DNA from: Treponema sp. OMZ 790
Lineage (GTDB): Bacteria; Spirochaetota; Spirochaetia; Treponematales; Treponemataceae
Assembly: GCF_024181285.1 (NCBI RefSeq)
Contig: NZ_CP051201.1
Coordinates: 3,029,698 to 3,093,697, forward strand
Length of the DNA stretch: 64,000 bases
Reading direction: 5' to 3'
The notes under the pieces were generated by a model. That model searched no databases, was not told where the DNA came from, and saw only the letters and a list, made by a program, of their open reading frames with translations. The first letter of the stretch is position 1. Each line of letters opens with the position of its first letter. This document shows positions 35,530 to 44,068 of this stretch, one piece after another. The translations under genes were made by a program, and so were the position numbers.

Positions 35530-37368
35530 TTACTTTAAAAGTGCCTCAATCTCCTCTTCCCTGTAATACTGAGCTTGGGCATTCCATAGCTCAAAGTACT
35601 TTCCGCATTTCTCTTGAAGAAGCTCATCGTGGGAGCCGTGCTGCACCAGTTTACCCTCATCAAAAACTGCAATCTCATCGCAGAATTTACATGAAGAAAG
35701 ACGGTGCGAAATATAAACGGCTGTTTTGCTACCGATTATGTTATCGAAAGAAGAATAAATTTCAAATTCGGAAATAGGGTCTAAAGCAGCGGTCGGCTCA
35801 TCGAGTATTATAAAGGGGGAATCTTTATAGATAGCCCTTGCCATCGCAATTTTTTGAGCTTCACCGCCCGATATTTCGATACCACCTTCTTCATAATCCT
35901 GATAAAGATAGGTTTTTAATCCTTGCGGCATTTTTTGTAAAGATTTTTCAAAGCCTGCTTTGTTTAAGGCCTCTTCCGCTTTTTTTTCATCGCATTCCAT
36001 CGCAGCCGAAATATTTTGTCCCAACATAAAAGAAAAAAGTTTAAAATCTTGAAAGACTACCGAGAAAATATCCAGATACTCGTTATAATCATATTTTTGA
36101 ATATTGATTCCGTTAAGTAAAATTTCGCCTTCACTCGGATCATAAAAACGGGTGAGGAGTTTTATGAGAGTTGTCTTACCGCTGCCGTTCATGCCGACTA
36201 TGGCGAGCTTCTGTCCTATCTTAAATTTTAAGTTGACATTTTGTAGAACATATTTTTCACTTTTAGGATATTTAAAACTGACATTTTTAAATTCAAACTC
36301 ATATTCGTTATCATCTCTTTTTTCGATAGGGAGAGACCCTTCATATTTGGTATTAGATAAATTAAGATAATCGAAGATAGCCTTAAAATAATCTTTATTG
36401 GCATAGAGACTTGAAATAGACATAATCATAAAAGTTATGGCATCGGCGGTTAATGCTGCAATGCCCGTATACTGAACAATATCGCCTAATTCGATAAGGC
36501 CGTAATAAGCTTTAAGCCCTGCATAAAAATAAACAAGAAGTGAAGAAAAAACCGTCATAAGCCCTGTTTGAACATTGCAGGTAAATAAATTGTTGGAAAG
36601 TTTTTTATAAAGCTTTTTTAATCTAAAGTTAGAATCTTTAAGCACATTGTTAAGTAAATTGTAATTATAAAGGCGTGTATCTTTTCCCGATTTATAATCA
36701 TCGCTTATATCTATATATTTGCGGAATAATCTATTTAAAAATACAACATCATCATCAAACATATTTTGCATTTTATAATTAAATTTTTTGGAAGCCAGTA
36801 TTGAAATAATACTAAATGAAAAAAATAAAAGAATAAAAATTGCGTTCCATAACCAATTTGCTATAGGAATCAATTCCGATTGCATTGTAAAAAGATTTAT
36901 GGAGAAAACTATTGCAAAGACAAAGGTCAAAACTGAATTTATTATTGTGCCGAAATGTCTTCCTACATGATAGATGCCGTAATTTCCAAAGTTGTCATAC
37001 TCTCTCATCTTTGTAAGACCTAACTGAAGATCAGAGTCTTCCAAAAATTCGTAATCGAGCTTCATCGTTTTTTTATTTATTTCCATATCCCTTTTATAAA
37101 GCACAATGCGGTATCTATTATTTTCTGTTTCTTCGGAAAATCTTTTTATCAAGGTTAAAACAAAATTACTTATAAGGGCAATAATACAGAAGAATAATAT
37201 TTCTTCCTTTGTCTTTCCTTTTACAAAGGCATTTATGATGAGTTTTACCAAATAAAGATTTATAAAAATATCAGCTGTCCTTATAACTTGTTCTAAGATT
37301 AAAAATATAAATAAAACCTTATCCGTCTTATAAGAAAATTTAATAATATCTTTTATACTTGCTTTCAT
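35530..37368 (-). CDS. ABC exporter (fused membrane and ATPase domains), second of a pair
   Basis: 612 aa. Six membrane helices over residues 15-320, then the ATPase: GMNGSGKTTLIKLL (Walker A), EISGGEAQKIAMARAIYK (signature) and FIILDEPTAALDP (Walker B), with ISHRLSSCKFCDEIAVFDEG after it. It resembles bacteriocin/lantibiotic and peptide exporters without a C39 peptidase domain. The partner gene 9 bp upstream encodes a similar half-transporter, and the two probably form a heterodimer. AAGGAG overlaps the partner's stop codon, so translation is coupled. Substrate unknown; context is an AgrC/AgrA-like regulator pair upstream. Confidence 0.9.
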   Translation of the reverse strand: MKASIKDIIKFSYKTDKVLFIFLILEQVIRTADIFINLYLVKLIINAFVKGKTKEEILFFCIIALISNFVLTLIKRFSEETENNRYRIVLYKRDMEINKKTMKLDYEFLEDSDLQLGLTKMREYDNFGNYGIYHVGRHFGTIINSVLTFVFAIVFSINLFTMQSELIPIANWLWNAIFILLFFSFSIISILASKKFNYKMQNMFDDDVVFLNRLFRKYIDISDDYKSGKDTRLYNYNLLNNVLKDSNFRLKKLYKKLSNNLFTCNVQTGLMTVFSSLLVYFYAGLKAYYGLIELGDIVQYTGIAALTADAITFMIMSISSLYANKDYFKAIFDYLNLSNTKYEGSLPIEKRDDNEYEFEFKNVSFKYPKSEKYVLQNVNLKFKIGQKLAIVGMNGSGKTTLIKLLTRFYDPSEGEILLNGINIQKYDYNEYLDIFSVVFQDFKLFSFMLGQNISAAMECDEKKAEEALNKAGFEKSLQKMPQGLKTYLYQDYEEGGIEISGGEAQKIAMARAIYKDSPFIILDEPTAALDPISEFEIYSSFDNIIGSKTAVYISHRLSSCKFCDEIAVFDEGKLVQHGSHDELLQEKCGKYFELWNAQAQYYREEEIEALLK

Positions 37369-37377
37369 GTTGTCTCC

Positions 37378-39159
37378 TTAGTCTTGATAGTACGAGCTTT
37401 GCAGTTCGAACATTTTTTTATATTCTCCGTTTTGCTTCATTAATTCCGAATGGCTTCCTCCTTCGATTATTTTACCGTTTTCAATTAAAATAATCCTATC
37501 GCAAAAACGAGTTGAGGCAAGTCTGTGTGAAATAAAAATAGAAGTTTTATTCTTTGTCATATTATTGTACTCGGAATAAATTTGACTTTCTGCTATAGGG
37601 TCGAGGGCTGCTGTAGGTTCATCTAAAATAGAAATGGAGCCGTTTTTATATAGAGCCCTTGCAAGCATAAGACGCTGCTCTTGCCCGCCTGAAAGGTCTA
37701 CCGCATTAGGCCAAACTCCTTTTACCAAATAAGTGTTTTCTTTTTCGTTTAAGGTGTCAATAATTTTTTGTAAGCCCGATTGCTTTAACGCCGAAGCAAA
37801 GTCATCTTGATTAAAAGCCTTGTTACCTGCCGTAATCATATTTTTAATTGTGTCCGGTAAAATAAATATATCTTGAAAAACAGTTGAAAATAAAGAATAG
37901 TATTCGTCAATATTATATTCGTTTATATTTTTCCCGTTTAATAAAACTTCACCTTCTGTGGGTTGAAGTAAATTCATTATTAAACAGGTTAGGGTAGTTT
38001 TTCCCGCTCCGTTTATTCCGACTATTGCAAGCTTTTCTTTATCCTCTATGCGTAAATTAAAATCTTTAAAAATATATCTACTTGAGTTGTCATATTTAAA
38101 AGAAACATTTTTTAACTCTATATCGAATTTTTTTGGCAACGGGAGCCCCTTACCTCGGTTTAGCCCGTCATCAAGTTCGCAAAAATTGCGGTAATAGTCT
38201 ATTGTTAAACATTCTCTTTTTAAGTGAGTGATCTGCGAAATAATTCCCAATAGCCAGAGCGAAAATGTTTTGATTATCGAAAATAAAAAGATAAACTCTC
38301 CTATGCCTATCTCTTTGTTTAAAACCATTCCGGTTAGATAAAGGTAGGCAAGCCCGTCTCTTAAAAATATAAAAAGAGCGGATATGATTGAGCCGATAAA
38401 ATTTACGGTTTTTATTTTTCTGTAACATTTGCTTATTATTTTTAAGGAGACCTTATATGCTTGAACTATCCATTTTTCTATCTTGTAGAGTTTTATGTCT
38501 TTAGCAAATTTATAATTACAAGCCTTTTGAGTAAGGTATTTCATCTTATGATGTTCTTTTTTTAAGACCTCATTTATTTCCTTACTTTTTTTTACTTCAT
38601 ATTTTCCGTAAAAATAACTTACCGCTCCCGATACAAAAATTAAACCGAGGAGAACGGGATTTATAGAGGCAACAAGACTTCCGAAAAAGAAAATACCTAC
38701 AATGCTTACAATAAGGCTGCTTATTTTTTTAGGGAATTGCTGGCTTATCGTATCATCTCCCATACACATTTCTTGAGCTTTCCCTGAATCCAACATTCCT
38801 TTTTGCGAAGAAATATTTTTATATGAGGTTGTCCATATTTTTTGATAGAGGCTTATCATAAAATCCATTCTTTGATAAGCTCCGCGGCAATTAAGCCTTG
38901 CCGTTAAAAAGGTTTCAAGAGCTTTTAAGATTGCTACAATGAGGGCTATAATTAAAAAATTTTGAATAAAGACAAAAATCCCTGCCTTGTTTTGAATTGA
39001 TTCTATTACCGTTCTCGGCAAGTAGGCACTTGCGAAAGGTGAAAGCACAAAGACCGGTATGTACAAGAGCATTAGAAAAAAAAGAATTTTATCGGTTTTA
39101 AGGATGTTTTTCGTCATATAAAGGCTGTTTTTTAAAAGCCCTCTTTCCTTTAAGTTCAT
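37378..39159 (-). CDS. ABC exporter (fused membrane and ATPase domains), first of a pair
   Basis: 593 aa. Membrane domain 1-330, ATPase with GINGAGKTTLTCLI (Walker A), DLSGGQEQRLMLARALYK (signature) and SILDEPTAALDP (Walker B). No peptidase domain. Together with the next gene it should form a heterodimeric exporter; both nucleotide sites look intact. GGAGG lies 9 nt before the ATG. The 218-bp region upstream separates it from the histidine-kinase gene, with a TATAAT but no convincing -35, so it may be transcribed with the regulators or alone. Confidence 0.9.
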   Translation of the reverse strand: MNLKERGLLKNSLYMTKNILKTDKILFFLMLLYIPVFVLSPFASAYLPRTVIESIQNKAGIFVFIQNFLIIALIVAILKALETFLTARLNCRGAYQRMDFMISLYQKIWTTSYKNISSQKGMLDSGKAQEMCMGDDTISQQFPKKISSLIVSIVGIFFFGSLVASINPVLLGLIFVSGAVSYFYGKYEVKKSKEINEVLKKEHHKMKYLTQKACNYKFAKDIKLYKIEKWIVQAYKVSLKIISKCYRKIKTVNFIGSIISALFIFLRDGLAYLYLTGMVLNKEIGIGEFIFLFSIIKTFSLWLLGIISQITHLKRECLTIDYYRNFCELDDGLNRGKGLPLPKKFDIELKNVSFKYDNSSRYIFKDFNLRIEDKEKLAIVGINGAGKTTLTCLIMNLLQPTEGEVLLNGKNINEYNIDEYYSLFSTVFQDIFILPDTIKNMITAGNKAFNQDDFASALKQSGLQKIIDTLNEKENTYLVKGVWPNAVDLSGGQEQRLMLARALYKNGSISILDEPTAALDPIAESQIYSEYNNMTKNKTSIFISHRLASTRFCDRIILIENGKIIEGGSHSELMKQNGEYKKMFELQSSYYQD

Positions 39160-39377
39160 AAGAACCGGCCTCCATAATTAATTTATTGACTGATTATACA
39201 ATAAAAATAAAGCTTTTGGGAGAGAATGACGTAGAAGGTATCATATTTGACGCAAACGGTTGTTTTGAAAATATGCCGGCATCTTCTGCGTCACACGCCG
39301 AAAATAAATGCTCGACGTATACCAGATACGCCTCCGCTTTATTTTTACTAGGCTCCTTGAATCTGCTCTGCCTATTT
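39160..39377. other. 218-bp intergenic element between kinase and exporter genes
   Basis: It holds short inverted repeats: GACGTAT-ACCAG-ATACGCC (39314-39332, one G-T pair), GCGTCACACGC (39288-39298) and the palindrome ATGCCGGCAT (39273-39282). It shares the 11-mer TATACGTCGAG and TGCCGGCAT with the leader of the second chemoreceptor at 57.2 kb. A plus-strand frame from 39186 to 39467 crosses it but runs antisense into the kinase gene and has no Shine-Dalgarno. No peptide gene for the exporter was found on the minus strand, where every frame is interrupted. Confidence 0.4.
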
Positions 39378-40118
39378 TCAAAAAGGTTGGTTGCTGCTCA
39401 AAACAAGCGGAAACATGAGCTCGACGGCGAAGGCTCCTTCTTCGCTTTGGCGGTTTATAAAGGCTGAGTATTTTTTTACTATTGCATCAATTCTGCTTGA
39501 GCCGAAGCCGTGGTCTTTGCCTTGTTTTGTTGTAAGAAATTTTCCCTGAGTCTTTTTGCGGCGGCCTTCACAGGAATTTGTAAAAGAGATATAAAGGTTG
39601 CCGTTTAGCTTTCTTATGTACACCCTTATAAATCTTTTTTCTTTTTCTTTGAGGCTCAGGGTTCCCTCTATGGCGTTGTCAAAAAGATTTCCTATTATAA
39701 CGCAGAGTTCAAGATCGCTCAAAGCTATATTTTGAGGAATGGAGGCTTTTATGTTTAGTTTGATATCATGGGAAAGAGCTATCGCTGTCTTTGTATTTAA
39801 GATTGCATCGCTCATTAGGTTCCCGGTTTTGATTACGCTGTCCACCTTAATTAAGTCTTCGGTTAGATTGCTTAAATAGTTTTCAAGTTCATCATAGTTT
39901 TTAAATTCGAGATAAGCTTTCATAACTTGAAGGTGATTATGAAAATCATGTCTCCACCCGCGCATTTTTTTATAGATTGAATCTACATCTTGATAATACT
40001 TGTTGATGAGTCCGTTTTGAAAATCGTCAAAACGTTTATTGACTGCCCTTTTAATTAAAAAGTACAGAAGTATAAACATCAATAAGATTAAAATCAAAAC
40101 AACTATAAAAATGAACAT
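39378..40118 (-). CDS. Histidine kinase, AgrC/HPK10-like, minimal sensor
   Basis: 246 aa. One N-terminal membrane helix (residues 2-23) directly joined to the kinase core. The phosphorylation motif WRHDFHNHLQVM (His57) is the HPK10 type used by peptide-sensing kinases of the Agr/Com group. The GHKL ATPase has IIGNLFDNAIEG (N box) and DHGFGSSRI (G box). The usual 6-7 helix sensor of AgrC is missing, so signal input must come through the single helix or a partner, possibly the anchored protein at 40853-41590. The ATG overlaps the regulator's stop (TAATG), with AAGGAG upstream. Confidence 0.9.
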   Translation of the reverse strand: MFIFIVVLILILLMFILLYFLIKRAVNKRFDDFQNGLINKYYQDVDSIYKKMRGWRHDFHNHLQVMKAYLEFKNYDELENYLSNLTEDLIKVDSVIKTGNLMSDAILNTKTAIALSHDIKLNIKASIPQNIALSDLELCVIIGNLFDNAIEGTLSLKEKEKRFIRVYIRKLNGNLYISFTNSCEGRRKKTQGKFLTTKQGKDHGFGSSRIDAIVKKYSAFINRQSEEGAFAVELMFPLVLSSNQPF

Positions 40119-40837
40119 TAATTTTCTCCTTGGGTAAAAAAGGCGATAAAAAGAGTGTTGACATTTTTATATTCTCTGCGGCTTATTGGAATTGAAGTAT
40201 TATCTGCAAGAATGGCTTTTTCTTTTTGAAGCTGTCTTATGTGCATTAGGTTTGCGATAAAGGCCCTGTGCGTTTTTACGAATAGTTTGGGGTTTAATTT
40301 TTCTTCCGCCTCGGATAAATTCATCCTTGTTATGTATTCGCTTTTTAAGGTTTTTATTTTTAAATTATGCGAGATAGATTCTATAAAAACAATCTCAGTA
40401 TGTTTTAATGTGATAAGTTTCCCTTCGCAGGAGAATATAAAGTTTTCTTCTTTTACTTTGTCCTGTTTTTTTAAGGCTCTATCCAAGCAATCGAAGAGCT
40501 TTTCTTTTTTTACGGGCTTCAAAAGATAGTGCAGGGCCTCAACATCATAGCCGTCCTGCATATAATCCGGTATTCCCGTTATAAAAATTATAACGGCATC
40601 GCTTTTTGTTTTTCTTATTTTTTGGGCAAGTTCTATGCCGCTTATCCTTGACATCTGTATATCCAGTAAGATTATATCTATATCGGAAAGCTCTTCAAAT
40701 TCAAACCAAAACTGTTCGCCTGAAGAAAAGATACTGATTTCAGACAAAAGACTGTTTTTCTTTGCCCATTCGTTTGTATAATCTTTTAAGAGGCGGGATT
40801 GAACTTCATTATCTTCGATGACGGCTATTTTAAGCAT
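40118..40837 (-). CDS. LytTR-family response regulator (AgrA-like)
   Basis: 239 aa. A receiver domain (1-120) has the acidic pair IEDN, the phospho-acceptor Asp59 in IILLDIQMSRISGIELA, and the conserved Thr and Lys (FITGIP, LLKPVKKEK). The C-terminal LytTR DNA-binding domain (140-235) carries IVFIESISHNLKIKT and FVKTHRAFIANLMHI followed by ISRREYKNVN. LytTR regulators control bacteriocin, virulence and peptide-export genes by binding direct repeats. It probably controls the adjacent exporters. No Shine-Dalgarno; the 15-bp gap from the preceding gene suggests coupled translation. Confidence 0.94.
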   Translation of the reverse strand: MLKIAVIEDNEVQSRLLKDYTNEWAKKNSLLSEISIFSSGEQFWFEFEELSDIDIILLDIQMSRISGIELAQKIRKTKSDAVIIFITGIPDYMQDGYDVEALHYLLKPVKKEKLFDCLDRALKKQDKVKEENFIFSCEGKLITLKHTEIVFIESISHNLKIKTLKSEYITRMNLSEAEEKLNPKLFVKTHRAFIANLMHIRQLQKEKAILADNTSIPISRREYKNVNTLFIAFFTQGEN

Positions 40838-40852
40838 GGTTGCGTTAATCTA

Positions 40853-41590
40853 TTAATACAGATAAATATCCTTTTCTAAAACAGCTTGTTCTATTGACTT
40901 TAGTTTTATTTTTTTATTTAAATCAATATCATACAAAAAAAACGTCAAAGCCGTTCCATCATATTCAGTAAACAAAAGTTGGTTGTTGTCTGTAAGTCTG
41001 ACTTTATATACCGAGTTTGAAACTTTAATTAAATTTTTACCGTCATAATCGGAAACATATAAGGCTACATTATCTTTTGTATTTAGAGTTTTATCGTTAT
41101 TTGTGTCTTCATTTACAACAGCATAAATATTTTTATCGCAAGAAATATTATTTCTATTTGCTGCTTCAACAAATCTATATCGATATATAAAAATATTTGA
41201 TTCAAATAATTTATACTCTTCGTAATTTTTATCTTTGATAAAAATTAAGTTGGTAATTCCTTCGTTACGGGATTTTGCCGAAGAATTTGCGCCGGATTTA
41301 AGAGAAGCTTTAGGTATATCATCATACAGTCCGTCAGCTTTTATTTTAGAACTTTTAAGATTAAAAATAAAAACATCTTTTATCTTTTCGTTGAATTCTA
41401 TATATTCCCGTATTTCTTCTTTAGTTTCATCTTCAATAATCGCGACTTCATTTGATACGCTGTGCCGGCTGCTGAATGGGTCAAATATATCTATCATAAC
41501 AATAACCCATGTAATAATTCCCAAAATCGAAAAAATAAAAATTAACACAAAATCAATTTTTTTGATTAATTCAAACGATATTTTTTTCAT
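40853..41590 (-). CDS. Membrane-anchored protein with propeller-like repeats and an EF-hand-like loop
   Basis: 245 aa. One N-terminal membrane helix (residues 12-33), with the bulk outside the cytoplasm. No family recognised. The segment NEDTNNDKTLNTKDNVALYV followed by SDYDG has the D-x-N-x-D spacing of EF-hand/dockerin calcium loops and is followed by paired strands (NSVYKVRLTDNNQLLFTEYD) as in WD40-like blades. It is first in the operon with the LytTR regulator and the kinase, so it may sense or bind the signal. AGGAGA precedes the ATG. Confidence 0.6.
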   Translation of the reverse strand: MKKISFELIKKIDFVLIFIFSILGIITWVIVMIDIFDPFSSRHSVSNEVAIIEDETKEEIREYIEFNEKIKDVFIFNLKSSKIKADGLYDDIPKASLKSGANSSAKSRNEGITNLIFIKDKNYEEYKLFESNIFIYRYRFVEAANRNNISCDKNIYAVVNEDTNNDKTLNTKDNVALYVSDYDGKNLIKVSNSVYKVRLTDNNQLLFTEYDGTALTFFLYDIDLNKKIKLKSIEQAVLEKDIYLY

Positions 41591-41668
41591 TGTATGTCTC
41601 CTACGCTTATGAATATTATATTAGCATTATTGTATATCTTTTGAGCAAGAAGTACAAGATGACGATAA

Positions 41669-41692
41669 AATAATAAATTATTATCGGGAAGT
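41669..41692 (-). terminator. Weak AT-rich hairpin after the 41698-42534 gene
   Basis: CGATAA...TTATCG with an AT-rich inner stem, 6 bp beyond the stop codon of the PD-(D/E)XK gene on the minus strand. No clear T-tract; may be a poor terminator. Confidence 0.3.
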
Positions 41693-41697
41693 GTATA

Positions 41698-42534
41698 TTA
41701 TGCAAATTCTAGATCAGAAAAACTTACGCTTATAGCTGAATTTTGATTGAATTTTTTATATATTGGTTTTTTCAATATTAGCGGATTATCCAAAACATAG
41801 ATGTATGCTTTATCATCATCAGAATTATAAATACGAGAACGAGGGGTTTTAGGCGGTATAATTTCTTTTACGGGATATAATTTTTTTATCAATACTTTTT
41901 TTGCATCTGTATCCCATTCACGAATCCCGATAAATATTGGTTGGTGATAATTGTCATTTCTATAAACAAGGTCTTCCTCTATTCTTTTGATCTCAGCATC
42001 TTTATTGATGACAACCGCCCATATGTCTATATCCGATATTTTCATATTTTGACTCCCTGTAAGATAACTATCAAATTCATCTGCGATATTTATAGTTATG
42101 TTGTATTTTTTGATTACTTCATATATTTCTTTCCATTCTTTATACAGAATCTTTACATTAGTGTTTGCTGAAAATTCAATTTGATTATTATACTGTGTTA
42201 GCAATATAAGAATCTTTTTCGGCTGACTGTAATTTTCAAGAATTTTTAAATACCTATTCATTTGATCTTGTCCAACAGTGCTTAGCCCTATTTTAGTTTC
42301 TATAACTATTGCATAATTCTTGCTTAAACAAAGGATATCAAAACGTGCAGAACCAAAACTGGGCTCATAATAAACTTCTAGTGTCTTAACATCTTCCTTT
42401 TTAAATTTAAAGTTTTCGCATTTTATAATTTCTCGAATTACCCTATAGTCAGAATAAAATAAGCAAGCCAAAGTTCTTGATAAGCCGGTTTCTTTACGAT
42501 TGTATAAATCAAACAATGATTTTATTTTTTCCAT
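41698..42534 (-). CDS. PD-(D/E)XK nuclease superfamily protein
   Basis: 278 aa. The nuclease core is clear: FGSARFDILCLSKNYAIVIETKIG gives the R-x-D and E-x-K residues, followed by GQDQMNRYLKIL with the downstream Q-x-x-R-Y helix. This matches the PDDEXK_20-type proteins often linked to defence or phage. The rest (150-278) is not recognised. Single gene with GGAG before the ATG. Its role may be restriction-like or anti-phage, but no partner methylase or helicase is next to it. Confidence 0.82.
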   Translation of the reverse strand: MEKIKSLFDLYNRKETGLSRTLACLFYSDYRVIREIIKCENFKFKKEDVKTLEVYYEPSFGSARFDILCLSKNYAIVIETKIGLSTVGQDQMNRYLKILENYSQPKKILILLTQYNNQIEFSANTNVKILYKEWKEIYEVIKKYNITINIADEFDSYLTGSQNMKISDIDIWAVVINKDAEIKRIEEDLVYRNDNYHQPIFIGIREWDTDAKKVLIKKLYPVKEIIPPKTPRSRIYNSDDDKAYIYVLDNPLILKKPIYKKFNQNSAISVSFSDLEFA

Positions 42535-42600
42535 TTTTTCTCCATGCTTAAAGTATTGCTATAGCACACATCAAAAATTATAAAGGTATACTGTTTTACT

Positions 42601-43026
42601 TTACAAATTTTCTCGTATTTCTTTAGCCACACGCTCTAATTCTTCTCTATTCGGTTTATTATTATAGTACCTTTCAGAAAATTGTAGTTTAAATCCGTCA
42701 TCTTTATATCTTGGGAAACAGTGTATATGAGCATGGCTCACTTCTTGAAAGGCTGCTTCTCCATCTGCTAAAAAATAGTTAATACCCTCACATTTTATTT
42801 TAGACTGACGTATTGCTTTGTTAATTTTATTTGTTACCATAAACATTTTAGATGTTATCTTGTCATCGATTTTATATATGTATTGTTCGTGTATTTTTGG
42901 AATTATTAATACATGGCCTGCATTTACAGGCTGAATATCCAAAAATGCTAAGCAATCATCATCTTCATAAATCTTACTTGCGGGGATTTCTCCCTTTATA
43001 ATTTTACAAAATATACAATTATCCAT
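42601..43026 (-). CDS. HIT-family nucleotide-binding protein
   Basis: 141 aa. CIFCKIIKGEIPASKIYEDD at the start and the histidine triad HAHIHCFPRYKDDGF (about residue 100) identify the HIT superfamily, which hydrolyses or transfers nucleotides from phosphoramidates and dinucleoside polyphosphates. The N-terminal CxxC resembles that of Hint-type proteins, but the last triad position reads HIHCFPR rather than HxHxH, as in several HIT hydrolases. AGGAGA precedes the ATG. Confidence 0.93.
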   Translation of the reverse strand: MDNCIFCKIIKGEIPASKIYEDDDCLAFLDIQPVNAGHVLIIPKIHEQYIYKIDDKITSKMFMVTNKINKAIRQSKIKCEGINYFLADGEAAFQEVSHAHIHCFPRYKDDGFKLQFSERYYNNKPNREELERVAKEIRENL

Positions 43027-43078
43027 TTTTGCTGTCTCCTATTTAGATTATGCTCTTAACAAAACTTCTTCATCCTTA

Positions 43079-43120
43079 ATCCTACATCAATACCTCATTT
43101 TTTTCAAGTAAGAAAAAGCA
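43079..43120. repeat. Imperfect ~40-bp repeat, copy 1
   Basis: CCTACATCAATACCT followed by TTTTTTTCAAGTAAGAAAAA. A related sequence in the same orientation is at 44519-44557 (CCTACATCAAAACCT then TTTTTCAACTAACAAAAAA). The two lie either side of the 75-aa gene, the attC-like hairpin and the PIN toxin pair. Confidence 0.5.
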
Positions 43121-43219
43121 TTTGTGTGTCCACAAACCGGAGAAGGTACCCCTAGGCACAGAAGTAAAAGCTATAGCAAAATTTCAAGCCGAATACTATG
43201 CAAGCATGTCAGATAAATG
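43102..43219 (+). pseudogene. Possible 3' remnant of a gene
   Basis: An open stretch on the plus strand ending at TGA 43217-43219 reads SSKKKHLCVHKPEKVPLG, then TEVKAIAKFQAEYYASMSDK. The amino-acid composition looks like real protein, but there is no start codon or Shine-Dalgarno and no known family. It may be the decayed end of a gene ahead of the 75-aa ORF. Low confidence. Confidence 0.25.
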
Positions 43220-43305
43220 ATAAAATAGTAGCTGAACAATGTTTATACTGAATCGGATTAAACTAATCTTACTAAGGAGAAAATAATGGTAGAGGTTGAT
43301 ATTTA

Positions 43306-43533
43306 ATGACAATTCAAGATTTTATTAATGAGCATAAAATAGATTTTGATACATATGAAGCCCGCCCTGCTTGGAGCGGTTATAAAGTATATTTGGTATG
43401 GCTAAAAAGACAAGAGGGGGCTTGTGTAGGTTATCCGCAGTATGCACTAGAGAAGGACCATAAAATAAGGCTATCCACGTTGGAAGAGACAATAGCTATT
43501 ATGAAATCGGATATACAAGATACTGACGATTAA
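43306..43533 (+). CDS. 75-aa hypothetical protein, possible integron-cassette gene
   Basis: MTIQDFINEHKIDFDTYEAR then PAWSGYKVYLVWLKRQ; no family recognised. Its ATG overlaps the stop of a 6-codon minicistron (ATG 43286, reading MVEVDI, stop TAA 43304-43306), which itself has an ideal AAGGAG upstream. The 75-aa gene has no Shine-Dalgarno of its own and is presumably translated by coupling. It is followed after 54 bp by an attC-like hairpin in the orientation expected for a gene cassette. Confidence 0.6.
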   Translation: MTIQDFINEHKIDFDTYEARPAWSGYKVYLVWLKRQEGACVGYPQYALEKDHKIRLSTLEETIAIMKSDIQDTDD

Positions 43534-43587
43534 ATGCCGATTCCGCATAAACTTTGCTTTAAGCGGTTAGTTTGTAAGCCTAATATT

Positions 43588-43633
43588 CGCTTAACCTGCA
43601 TTTGCGGCTTGTACGCAATGTTAGGTTGAGGCG
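43588..43633 (+). repeat. attC-like imperfect hairpin
   Basis: CGCTTAACCT (43588-43597) pairs with AGGTTGAGGCG (43623-43633; one bulge, one G-T). After a 4x4 internal loop, TTGCG (43602-43606) pairs with CGCAA (43614-43618) round a 7-nt loop. GCTTAAC (43589-43595) fits the RYYYAAC core, and GTTAGGT (43620-43626) fits the GTTRRRY core of integron attC sites. A chromosomal integron is known in T. denticola. The variable loop is short for attC. The alternative is a terminator: TTTT follows at 43636. Confidence 0.4.
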
Positions 43634-43651
43634 GGTTTTATGTGTACCTTT

Positions 43652-44068
43652 TTACAAATCACCTATGTATACAACATTAACTTCCACAACTTGTTTTAGA
43701 TGTGCATCATTTGTAAGAAAATAATTGCATCCGCATTCTATACTTGAAGCCAACTGTAATGCATCACCCAATTTTACGCCTTTATGTTTTGCACGTATTT
43801 TTGCAGCTCGTTCAGCAATCGCATCGTTTATATAGCATTTCAGAAAACCAAAATTTAAAAGAAAATTCTTATACAAGTCAATTTTATCCAACTGGTTTTC
43901 TTCTATCGGTTTTACAAAAAATTCAGCATCGGTAACTGTCGAGGTATAAAATTCTGCATTTAAATTTTTATATCTCAGAAGAAATTTTTTTACGGGTAAA
44001 ACAAATGGCTGTACATTATCAAGAAGATAAATCAACGGGTTTGTATCAACAAAAACACACTCAGCCAA
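43652..44068 (-). CDS. PIN-domain (VapC-like) ribonuclease toxin
   Basis: 138 aa. The four acidic PIN residues are in order: Asp8 in VFVDTNPLIYLLD, Glu in VTDAEFFVKP, Asp in KLGDALQLASSI and Asp in FLTNDAHLKQ. PIN toxins cut specific tRNAs or rRNA in a Mg2+-dependent way. The partner antitoxin gene overlaps its start by 8 nt. It lies in the accessory stretch next to the attC-like hairpin but in the opposite orientation to the 75-aa gene, which argues against one simple cassette array. Confidence 0.92.
   Translation of the reverse strand: MAECVFVDTNPLIYLLDNVQPFVLPVKKFLLRYKNLNAEFYTSTVTDAEFFVKPIEENQLDKIDLYKNFLLNFGFLKCYINDAIAERAAKIRAKHKGVKLGDALQLASSIECGCNYFLTNDAHLKQVVEVNVVYIGDL

Noticed and set aside
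39186..39467. 93-codon plus-strand frame with a hydrophobic segment
   Set aside because: It runs antisense into the 3' end of the kinase gene, has no Shine-Dalgarno, and most of it covers a palindrome-rich intergenic element.
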